A DNA stretch of 64,000 nucleotides. Origin: Aliivibrio finisterrensis_A (lineage in GTDB: Bacteria; Pseudomonadota; Gammaproteobacteria; Enterobacterales; Vibrionaceae). Positions 44,638 to 52,140 of this stretch are shown one piece after another. How positions within the stretch are numbered: position 1 is the first letter of the stretch; each line of letters opens with the position of its first letter. The position numbers were made by a program, and so were the translations under genes. The notes beneath the pieces are model-generated. The model saw only the letters and a list, made by a program, of their open reading frames with translations, searched no databases and had not been told where the DNA came from. The stretch lies in the NCBI RefSeq assembly GCF_004167675.1, contig NZ_SEZQ01000006.1; one strand, given 5' to 3'.

Positions 44638-44664
44638 AAAAGCAGCTTTCACGGCTGCTTTTTC
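44638..44664 (+). terminator. Terminator after the 35-residue membrane protein gene
   Basis: AAAAGCAGC (44638-44646) pairs with GCTGCTTTT (44654-44662) and is followed by T residues. Confidence 0.88.
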
Positions 44665-44759
44665 ATTTTTGTGACATTCTCTAATAAAGTTCTTCTGCCA
44701 CTTTTCTATATATTTCATTACAATGGATTTAATACCACTTCAACAGCAGTAGAGGCACT

Positions 44760-46445
44760 ATGCGCTATCTTATTGGATTCTTTTTACTTTTCAGCACAAT
44801 TACTTTTGCAAATGAAGCTCAAGACCTGGCTGATTTAGATAAAATAAACAATGAAGTCGCTCGACTAAAACAAGAAGCAGCCTCATTTAAAGGAAGTGAT
44901 CTTGCTGTTATCCGTGTTCAGCAACTTGGTAAAAATAACCAACTAAGAGCCGTTTTAGCTGATTTAATTAAGCGTCATGATGAAACAACCACCCCTCTAT
45001 TGGTTACTGAAGTAAAAAATCAAGTCGCTTATGCCACTCGTTCTATCGCTTATCTTGATAAAAGCATTAAAGAAAAACAAGAAAAGCTAGATAAAGCGAC
45101 GATTGAACAAAAACTTGCACTACAAAACACCTTAAAAGAATCAAAAGACTATTATTACTTCGCTTTAAACGACCAACTTGAAAACTATCAGTGGCTCGCA
45201 CAACTTGGCAGTCCTGAAGATAACAAATTGGCTGAATTTACGCTGTTCATCGATCAAAAAATCAAATTCCTTTCAGCCTCTTTAAGTTTTGATACCAGTC
45301 GAGAACAATTGCTTTCAGATCAACTTCAACGCTCTTCTGATTCAGAAAAAACCGCTCTCACCTTAGAGCATCTAATTTTTCAACGAAAAGTAACAAACTC
45401 AACTTATGGTCTAAGAAAACTCATCGCTATTGCTGATCAGTTAAACATCAATACCACCGATTATAAGCGCCAGTTGTTTTTTACTACCGGAAACTTAACA
45501 GAAGACATTCTCAACGTTCCTGTTATGGCCGCTATCTTAAGTAATTGGGTTTCATCAGGGACTAATTGGCTTCTAAAACACGCTCCAGATCAGCTACTAA
45601 AATTTTTGGTCTTTGTATTAATATTACTTGCAACTCGTATGGTTGCTCGACTCACTAGACAGGTCGTTCTAAAAGCCGTTGTACAACCGCACTTACGAAT
45701 GAGCAAATTAATGCAAGACTTTTTTGTCTCCATGTCGAGTAAGCTTATTTACTTTATTGGTATTTTAATTGCGTTCTCAAAAGTTGGTTTAGATCTCGCG
45801 CCCGTTCTTACAGGCTTTGGTGTTGCCGGTATTATTATTGGTTTTGCACTGCAAGACACCTTATCCAATTTTGCGTCAGGCATGATGTTGCTTATCTATC
45901 GTCCATTCGATGTGGGGGATTTTGTTGAAGCTGGCGGTGTATCTGGCAAAGTAAGTTCCATGAGCCTTGTTAACACCACGATAAAAACCTTTGATAACCA
46001 AATCATTATCTTACCCAACAGTAAGATTTGGGGCGATGTAATTAAAAACGTCACTCATGAACGATTGCGCCGTGTCGATATGGTATTTGGCATTGGTTAT
46101 GACGACAGCATCGAACACGCAGAGAAAATTCTTGCTGAAATAGTAGATGCCCACCCTGCCGCATTAAAAAAACCAGAGCCGAACATTCGTGTTCATACAC
46201 TTGGGGCTTCATCCGTCGATTTTATTGTACGCCCATGGGTGAAAACCGATGATTATTGGGATGTGTATTGGGATATTACCCGCGAGGTAAAACTGCGCTT
46301 TGATAAAGAAGGAATTTCGATCCCTTTTGCACAGCAAGATATACACGTACACTTTGCCAAGAAAGATAAAAAACCAAACGAAGAAAATACAATAGCTGAA
46401 GAGATTGGTAGCGTGATAGATTCTGCTCGTTCAAAAGAGAGTTAG
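44760..46445 (+). CDS. MscS family mechanosensitive channel with periplasmic coiled-coil domain
   Basis: The 561-residue inner-membrane channel opens under membrane tension after osmotic downshock. It has a signal peptide (MRYLIGFFLLFSTITFA) and a periplasmic helical domain of about 230 residues. Membrane helices start near residue 280. The MscS core follows: pore helix GVAGIIIGFALQDTLSNFASGMMLLIYRPFDVGDFVEAG and beta domain NTTIKTFDNQIIILPNSKIWGDVIKN. It is of intermediate size between MscS and MscK. It is a single gene convergent with a LysE-type gene. Confidence 0.93.
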   Translation: MRYLIGFFLLFSTITFANEAQDLADLDKINNEVARLKQEAASFKGSDLAVIRVQQLGKNNQLRAVLADLIKRHDETTTPLLVTEVKNQVAYATRSIAYLDKSIKEKQEKLDKATIEQKLALQNTLKESKDYYYFALNDQLENYQWLAQLGSPEDNKLAEFTLFIDQKIKFLSASLSFDTSREQLLSDQLQRSSDSEKTALTLEHLIFQRKVTNSTYGLRKLIAIADQLNINTTDYKRQLFFTTGNLTEDILNVPVMAAILSNWVSSGTNWLLKHAPDQLLKFLVFVLILLATRMVARLTRQVVLKAVVQPHLRMSKLMQDFFVSMSSKLIYFIGILIAFSKVGLDLAPVLTGFGVAGIIIGFALQDTLSNFASGMMLLIYRPFDVGDFVEAGGVSGKVSSMSLVNTTIKTFDNQIIILPNSKIWGDVIKNVTHERLRRVDMVFGIGYDDSIEHAEKILAEIVDAHPAALKKPEPNIRVHTLGASSVDFIVRPWVKTDDYWDVYWDITREVKLRFDKEGISIPFAQQDIHVHFAKKDKKPNEENTIAEEIGSVIDSARSKES

Positions 46446-46451
46446 CAAAAA

Positions 46452-46497
46452 AAGAATGCTATTCATGAAATCAACAACATCCATGTATAGCATTCTT
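46452..46497. terminator. Bidirectional hairpin between mscS-like and lysE-like genes
   Basis: AAGAATGCTAT (46452-46462) pairs perfectly with ATAGCATTCTT (46487-46497), flanked by an A-run on the left and TATT on the right, with a long loop that can pair internally. Confidence 0.7.
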
Positions 46498-46511
46498 ATT
46501 TAATACGAGTT

Positions 46512-47153
46512 TTATTTTGAAACCAATAAGTTCGCACCTAATAAAACTAATACGGCTCCAGTCACTCTTTCTATGCGTTTCATTACCTTCTCGCTAGACA
46601 TTAACTCTTTCGCCTTTTCAACCAGTAGCGCAATTCCACCCTGCCAAAGCATAGCAATAATAAAGTGAATACTCGCCATCAGTAACGATTGAGCAAACGC
46701 ACTGTATTCAGGGTTAATAAATTGTGGCAATAAAGCCAAATAAAAAACCGCTGTTTTTGGGTTTAATATATTGGATAAAAATCCTTCTTTAAATGAAAGC
46801 ATTAAAGGCTGACCCTCTCGGCTTATCACATTATTAACGTTCTGCGATTGATACGGGTTAAATGTACTTCTTATTGATTGTATTCCTAAATAAATCAAGT
46901 AAATAGCACCTATGGTTTTTACCGCAGTAAACAATTCAGCAGAACTTACAAGGAGTACGGATAAACCAACCGCAGACATAGTGGCATGCACAAACAAACC
47001 GCAACAGATACCAAAACTGCACGTTATTCCATCTTTCCAACCACCACGAGTAGTATTACGAATAACCAGTGCAGTATCTAACCCGGGAGTCATTGTTAGT
47101 AACAATATAGCAATAAAGAATGCCCAAAAATCCGTTATCATGCTTATATCCAT
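46512..47153 (-). CDS. LysE/RhtB family amino-acid exporter
   Basis: The 213-residue inner-membrane protein has five to six helices. It has the LysE family signature MTPGLDTALVIRNTTRGGWKDGITCSFGICCGLFVHA and GFLSNILNPKTAVFYLALLPQF. Family members export amino acids such as lysine, threonine or homoserine lactone. An internal ATG at 47141 has a better-placed GGATA and may be the true start. The substrate is unknown. Confidence 0.9.
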   Translation of the reverse strand: MDISMITDFWAFFIAILLLTMTPGLDTALVIRNTTRGGWKDGITCSFGICCGLFVHATMSAVGLSVLLVSSAELFTAVKTIGAIYLIYLGIQSIRSTFNPYQSQNVNNVISREGQPLMLSFKEGFLSNILNPKTAVFYLALLPQFINPEYSAFAQSLLMASIHFIIAMLWQGGIALLVEKAKELMSSEKVMKRIERVTGAVLVLLGANLLVSK

Positions 47154-47376
47154 ATTTGATTGAGATTATTGTTAATATAACGATTAAACACGAATTTACT
47201 ATCATTAATTGTTGCATTTATAAATTTGAGTAATAACTCTATATATTCCCTGCATTCAATAAACTTAATAGGGATATATAAATTAGGCCATATAGAGATC
47301 TATTTGACCTTAATTCGAAAGTTATTTGGTACGAAGCCCGATAAAGTACACGCATTAATTCAGGGGGAGATGAGTA

Positions 47377-47508
47377 ATGAATCACGTAAAATTTGAATAT
47401 CGAGTAATGGGGTTTGGTAACTGGATTTCAGCAACCGTTTCTCGCGATATTGCCGAGAAATTGGCTGAAGAATACATATCTTACGGTTGGCCAGTAAAAA
47501 TCAGTTAA
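47377..47508 (+). CDS. 43-residue conserved-looking small protein
   Basis: This short frame follows a strong GGGGGAGATGAGTA ribosome site and encodes MNHVKFEYRVMGFGNWI then SRDIAEKLAEEYISYGWPVKIS. The pattern suggests two strands, one amphipathic helix and a last strand. A good terminator follows at 47535. It is probably a real small soluble protein. Function is unknown. Confidence 0.68.
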   Translation: MNHVKFEYRVMGFGNWISATVSRDIAEKLAEEYISYGWPVKIS

Positions 47509-47534
47509 CCCATTGTCGCTGTTTGTGATAATTG

Positions 47535-47563
47535 ATACCTCGCTAAATGCGGGGTATTTTTTT
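47535..47563 (+). terminator. Terminator after the 43-residue protein gene
   Basis: ATACCTCGC (47535-47543) pairs with GCGGGGTAT (47549-47557, one G-U) with a 5-base loop and seven T residues. Confidence 0.92.
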
Positions 47564-47662
47564 ATCTGTTTAATGTCATTGATTACTATAAATATTTTAC
47601 CTTGCGATAAACATAGAGTTACAATCATTAAAAGTCAGAATAATTAAAATGAAGGAATATCT

Positions 47663-49147
47663 ATGAGCCATTACCAAAAACTCGTTCAACACCATTTAAA
47701 AATCTCTCGTTTTGAGCATCTTTCCGCTATTTGTGGTTGGGATCAAGCTGCCGTAATGCCATCTGGCGGTAACGAAGCTCGCTCAGAAGCCATGGCTGAG
47801 CTGTCTGTTCATTTGCATCAACTTGGTAATGCCCCGCAGCTAGCAGAATGGTTTGATAAAGCAGAATCCGAATCTTTATCTACTAATGAACAAGCAAGCC
47901 TTCGTGAAATGAAATCACAATGGCAACAAACCACGGCCCTGCCTGAAACCTTAGTAGAAGCGCAATCTCTTGCTGGCTCTAAGTGTGAGCATGCATGGCG
48001 CTCACAACGTAGCGAAAATAACTGGGAAGGTTTCAGCAAAAACTTTGCAGCAGTGGTTGCCCTATCTCAAGAAGAAGCACAAATTCGCGCAGAGATCACA
48101 GGCCTAACCCCTTACGATGCCATGCTTGATCTATACGAACCAGGAACCACTACTGAAAAACTGGATGTAGTATTTAACGACGTAAAATCATGGCTACCAA
48201 CGCTCATTCAAAATATTCAAGAGAAACAAGCAACAGAAGCAATCTATTTACCTGAGGGCAATTACCCAACAGAGCAACAACGCCAACTGAGTTTGGATGT
48301 GATGAAGTTTTTGAACTTCGATTTTAATCACGGTCGTCTTGATGTCAGCATGCACCCTTTCTGTGGCGGCGTACCGACAGATGTTCGTATCACTACGCGT
48401 TATGATGAAAACGATTTTGTGCAATCATTAATGGGAACCGTGCACGAAACAGGTCACGCACGTTACGAGCAAGGATTACCAAAAGAATTTGCAGGTCTGC
48501 CAGTAGGACAAGCTCGTTCAATGGGTATTCATGAATCCCAAAGCCTGTTTTTTGAGATGCAATTAGGCCGCAGTGCTGAATTTATCTCTCAGCTCTCGCC
48601 ATTAGTACAAAAGAACTTTATAAACGCAGATCAGAAGATCTTTGAGACAGATAACCTGCAAAAGATCTACACACGCGTAAACCCTGATTTTATCCGTGTC
48701 GATGCCGATGAAGCGACATACCCTGCCCACGTTATTTTACGTTATGAAATCGAGCGTGATTTAATGAACGGTAAAATTAGCTATAAAGATATCCCTGAAC
48801 TGTGGGATGCCAAAATGCAGCAATACCTAGGTTTAACCACCAAAGGCAACTACAAAAACGGTTGTATGCAAGACATTCACTGGACAGACGGCAGCTTTGG
48901 TTACTTCCCAAGCTACACATTAGGCGCAATGTACGCAGCACAGTTTATGGCAGCAATGAAACAAACCGTAGATGTAGAAAAAGCCACACTAAGCGGTGAT
49001 TTAAGCCCTATCTTCACTTGGTTATCAGACAATATCTGGAGCAAAGCATCACTATTCTCAACCGATGATTTAGTGAAGCAAGCAACGGGTGATGTGCTAA
49101 ATGCGAGTTTCTTTAAAGCGCATCTAGAGAAGCGTTATTTAGGGTAA
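47663..49147 (+). CDS. Carboxypeptidase M32 (carboxypeptidase Taq family)
   Basis: The 494-residue cytoplasmic zinc metallocarboxypeptidase removes C-terminal residues from peptides. The HExxH site is in GTVHETGHARYEQGL, and the third zinc ligand Glu lies in MGIHESQSLFFEMQLG. Family motifs DVRITTRYDENDF and RVDADEATYPAHVILRYEIE are present. Length is normal. It is a single gene with AAGGAATATCT before the ATG and a terminator after. Confidence 0.95.
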   Translation: MSHYQKLVQHHLKISRFEHLSAICGWDQAAVMPSGGNEARSEAMAELSVHLHQLGNAPQLAEWFDKAESESLSTNEQASLREMKSQWQQTTALPETLVEAQSLAGSKCEHAWRSQRSENNWEGFSKNFAAVVALSQEEAQIRAEITGLTPYDAMLDLYEPGTTTEKLDVVFNDVKSWLPTLIQNIQEKQATEAIYLPEGNYPTEQQRQLSLDVMKFLNFDFNHGRLDVSMHPFCGGVPTDVRITTRYDENDFVQSLMGTVHETGHARYEQGLPKEFAGLPVGQARSMGIHESQSLFFEMQLGRSAEFISQLSPLVQKNFINADQKIFETDNLQKIYTRVNPDFIRVDADEATYPAHVILRYEIERDLMNGKISYKDIPELWDAKMQQYLGLTTKGNYKNGCMQDIHWTDGSFGYFPSYTLGAMYAAQFMAAMKQTVDVEKATLSGDLSPIFTWLSDNIWSKASLFSTDDLVKQATGDVLNASFFKAHLEKRYLG

Positions 49148-49188
49148 GAGCTAGACGTTAATTCGCCACTTTGCTCTAAGTAATTAAG

Positions 49189-49223
49189 AAAATGGATGTG
49201 GTTTTGGCTGCATCCATTTTTTG
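49189..49223 (+). terminator. Terminator of the M32 peptidase gene
   Basis: AAAATGGATG (49189-49198) pairs perfectly with CATCCATTTT (49211-49220) and is followed by T residues. The same stem core occurs at 51979-52014. Confidence 0.9.
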
Positions 49224-49359
49224 TTCTATGACTAATAAACCACTCCCCTCCCTCCTATTCCATTTGGGAATAGAACGAATACCGAGCTTTCCTTTATAAA
49301 ATAAAAAAATCGCCCGTAGAATATTTCTTCTAATTCATCAAACATAGAAGTGACCATCC

Positions 49360-50490
49360 ATGGAATACATCTGCATGGCGTGTAATAAAGAATACGCACC
49401 TAAACCTGAACTCATAAAATGTGAATGTGGCTCCGCCCTATGGGTTAAACCTCAAACGTCATTTAGTAAAAAAGATCTCATAGAAAATGAACTCACACCT
49501 AGACGCTATTCTAGTGCTTTCCCAATAAAAAAAGACGACATCAACATCACTTTCAATGAAACCATCACACCTCTTTGCCAAGCTGAAATATCCGAAACTC
49601 CAATACTGGTTAAACTCGATTCGCTGCAACCAACAGGCTCATTTAAAGATCGAGGAGCCTCTCTTGTAATCAACTATCTCAACAACCATGGAATAACGAG
49701 CATTGCTGAAGACTCAAGCGGTAATGGAGGAAGTGCTTATGCCGGTTATGCCGCTAAAGGAAAAATACAATGCAATATATTTGTGCCTGCTGGAACATCC
49801 AAAGGAAAGACGACACAAACGCGATTATACGGCGCTAACTGTATTGAAATAAAAGGAACAAGAGAAGACGTCGCTCTAGCCGCAATAGAGAGCAGCGCCA
49901 CTCATGGAAGTCATTATGTTGGGCATAACTGGCACCCCCTATTTATCGAGGGAGTCAAATCCATCGCTTATGAAATATGGGAACAATGTGGGTATAAAGC
50001 CCCTGATAATTTTGTTGTTCCCGCAGGAAATGGAAGCCTATTAGCCGGAGCATATATCGGTTTCTCTGAATTATTAAAAGGCGGAGAAATAAGCAAACTC
50101 CCTCGCCTTTTTGGTATTCAAAGTGAAAGCATTCAGCCGTTCGTTCAAACCTTTAACAATAAAGAAATCAACATTACTTCAGAAGATACCATTGCTGAAG
50201 GTATTAAGATTAAGCGTTCATCACGAATGAATGAGATCGTTCAATTTGTCAAAGCAACGAATGGAAATTTTATTAGTGTTAGTGAACAACAAATCCAATC
50301 AGCATTAAAAGAGATGGGAGCACAAGGATACTTTATCGAACCAACATCAGCGACGGCATTTGCAGGAATAGCTCAACTTTTAAAAACGCAAGAAATCAAA
50401 CCTGACGAACTCACCGTTGGTGTCGTAACCGGAAATGGACTCAAAGCAACAAACTCAATTGAACATTTAATCAATGATATGAGAGGTTAA
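49360..50490 (+). CDS. Threonine-synthase-like PLP-dependent enzyme with N-terminal zinc ribbon
   Basis: The 376-residue fold-type II PLP enzyme resembles threonine synthase. The PLP Lys is in QPTGSFKDRGAS, the phosphate-binding loop is DSSGNGGSAYAGYA, and VVPAGNGSLLAGAY is the second Gly-rich loop. The N-terminus has cysteines in CMACNKEY and CECGSALW, a zinc-ribbon-like pattern. It lies two bases before ridA, and a LysR gene is convergent. The RidA partner suggests that an enamine/imine intermediate is formed, so a deaminase or lyase activity is as likely as threonine synthesis. Confidence 0.87.
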   Translation: MEYICMACNKEYAPKPELIKCECGSALWVKPQTSFSKKDLIENELTPRRYSSAFPIKKDDINITFNETITPLCQAEISETPILVKLDSLQPTGSFKDRGASLVINYLNNHGITSIAEDSSGNGGSAYAGYAAKGKIQCNIFVPAGTSKGKTTQTRLYGANCIEIKGTREDVALAAIESSATHGSHYVGHNWHPLFIEGVKSIAYEIWEQCGYKAPDNFVVPAGNGSLLAGAYIGFSELLKGGEISKLPRLFGIQSESIQPFVQTFNNKEINITSEDTIAEGIKIKRSSRMNEIVQFVKATNGNFISVSEQQIQSALKEMGAQGYFIEPTSATAFAGIAQLLKTQEIKPDELTVGVVTGNGLKATNSIEHLINDMRG

Positions 50491-50492
50491 TA

Positions 50493-50870
50493 ATGAAATA
50501 TATTCAAACTAAAAATTCATTAAAAGTAGCAGGACATTACTCTCAAGCGATAGTACATAATAGGTTAATTTACGTATCAGGCCAATTACCAATTAACCCA
50601 AATACAGGGGAAAAAATAAACGGTGATATAAGTCAACAAACCCGTCGTGTATTAGATAATTTGAACACAATTCTTGAAGAAGCAGGAACCGATCTTCAAC
50701 AAGTATTAAAACTGGTTATCTACATTTCAGACATTGATATGTGGGACACGGTTAATGATATTTGCAAAGAGTACTTTATGGGTCATAAACCGGTGCGAAC
50801 CATAGTACCAACCAGAGAATTGCACTTTGGATTAAAGATTGAAGTCGATTGCATCGCTATATGTGAATAA
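50493..50870 (+). CDS. RidA family enamine/imine deaminase
   Basis: The 125-residue protein is of the RidA/YjgF family, which hydrolyses reactive 2-aminoacrylate and related imines released by PLP enzymes. It has the conserved YSQAIVHNRLIYVSGQLP, and Arg in KPVRTIVPTREL corresponds to the catalytic Arg region. GLKIEVDCIAI forms the last strand. It starts 2 bases after the PLP enzyme stop with GAGAGGT as ribosome site, so the two are co-expressed. Confidence 0.93.
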   Translation: MKYIQTKNSLKVAGHYSQAIVHNRLIYVSGQLPINPNTGEKINGDISQQTRRVLDNLNTILEEAGTDLQQVLKLVIYISDIDMWDTVNDICKEYFMGHKPVRTIVPTRELHFGLKIEVDCIAICE

Positions 50871-50874
50871 CGCC

Positions 50875-51720
50875 TCATAGCTTAATATTGACGAGATCAG
50901 AAAGTGCGGTAATAACTTTCTGAACTCGCTCTAATCGATAATTATTTTGTCTAGTGCATATATAGATGGGTCTAAAAAGCGGTTTGAGTTCGCTATATTG
51001 ATATAAATAACGCGCTTCTATATTTAATGCTTTTATTACCGAAAAAGGAATCAGTGCCGGAGCAGTCCCTTGTAATGCTAAATGGGCTGCTGCGGTATAT
51101 GAATCGAGCTCCATTATAGGGTTCACTTTTAAGGCTTCTAAAATAACCGACTGATGAGTATTCGCACTGTTTGTCAGATCCGTTGTTATCAATTCATTAG
51201 GTAGCTTATCCAAATGTTTGTTACTAACAACATAAAATGGTTCATCAAAAAGATGGAAGCTTAATAATCCATGTCCAGATGGTAAATACCCAGCACAAAG
51301 GCCTAGTGTCGCTTTTCCTGATTTTACATTTTCAACAATTCGTGGCGTGTGATTTGTTGTGACGGTCAAATTTGGGTCATCATGAAAACATGTTGATAGC
51401 GCTTGACTGAAATACCCTGCTACAAGCGTTTCAGAGCAATCAATTCTAAGTAAAGAGTCATTCGCTAAGGCTTGTTGTTCATATATCCGCCCACAAAGTT
51501 CGCTAAATGTTGGAGCGATATTGTCAATTAACGATTTAGCATCAGCCGTGAGCGTGACATAACGACCATTAGGCTCTATTAATTTTTTCCCTAAACGCTT
51601 TTCTAGTTTTGTAATACGCTTACTCACCGCAGATTGACTAAGGTACAGTACGCTGCCTGTACGGCTCATTGTCTTCTCTTTACTTAAAACTAAAAGTGTT
51701 TCAATACCTTCAAGTAACAT
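50875..51720 (-). CDS. LysR family regulator next to the PLP enzyme/RidA pair
   Basis: The 281-residue protein has an N-terminal winged helix-turn-helix (TMSRTGSVLYLSQSAVSKRITKLEKRLGKKLIEPNG) and a LysR effector domain. It is convergent with ridA, only 4 bases between the stops. It may regulate the PLP enzyme pair, though its own upstream region lies on the other side. Confidence 0.88.
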   Translation of the reverse strand: MLLEGIETLLVLSKEKTMSRTGSVLYLSQSAVSKRITKLEKRLGKKLIEPNGRYVTLTADAKSLIDNIAPTFSELCGRIYEQQALANDSLLRIDCSETLVAGYFSQALSTCFHDDPNLTVTTNHTPRIVENVKSGKATLGLCAGYLPSGHGLLSFHLFDEPFYVVSNKHLDKLPNELITTDLTNSANTHQSVILEALKVNPIMELDSYTAAAHLALQGTAPALIPFSVIKALNIEARYLYQYSELKPLFRPIYICTRQNNYRLERVQKVITALSDLVNIKL

Positions 51721-51883
51721 CGCATTATCTTATGAAAATTAGGAATAGTTAACTCAGTTTATCTATGTTTTATGATACTTGCAAAAAAGTTGATGGGGAA
51801 TGATTTGTTTATCAAACTTTGAAAACAATTCTGAAAGAACCTTAAACGGCATTCATTTTGTAATTAGTTTTTGAGTACCATTT

Positions 51884-51929
51884 TATCCCCGACAAGGGAT
51901 AATACCTGCTTTATCCTCGATCGGGGATA
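51884..51929. promoter_or_regulatory. Tandem near-palindromes, consensus TATCCCCGATCGGGGATA
   Basis: TATCCCCGACAAGGGATA (51884-51901) and TATCCTCGATCGGGGATA (51912-51929) are two imperfect palindromes with centres 28 bases apart. They lie 164 to 209 bases upstream of the lysR start. They look like a double operator, but no regulator can be assigned. Confidence 0.5.
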
Positions 51930-51978
51930 TTGCAAATATGGTGGGGTGTGGTGATTATTGAAGAATATCTCGTATCAA

Positions 51979-52014
51979 AAAATGGATGTAATTATTTAAA
52001 ATTACATCCATTTT
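51979..52014 (-). terminator. Terminator hairpin after the ABC-3C operon
   Basis: AAAATGGATGTAATT (51979-51993) pairs perfectly with AATTACATCCATTTT (52000-52014), with A- and T-runs at the ends. It lies 127 bases after the DUF3732 gene and shares its stem core with the hairpin at 49189. Confidence 0.85.
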
Positions 52015-52140
52015 TATATTAATTAGCTTATTTTTGGAAAAAACATTTGATTATAAATAATGTTCGGACAATAGTTGCTAACCTCAACAAAAATAAATCA
52101 GTATAAATCTCGTTGACTCAACTCACATTACTACCCAGGA

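Larger units (their letters stand above)
51721..52140. other. Intergenic region between lysR and the ABC-3C module
   Basis: These 420 bases hold the lysR promoter region, two tandem near-palindromes (51884-51901 and 51912-51929) and a perfect terminator hairpin at 51979-52014. No ORF is visible. Confidence 0.6.
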
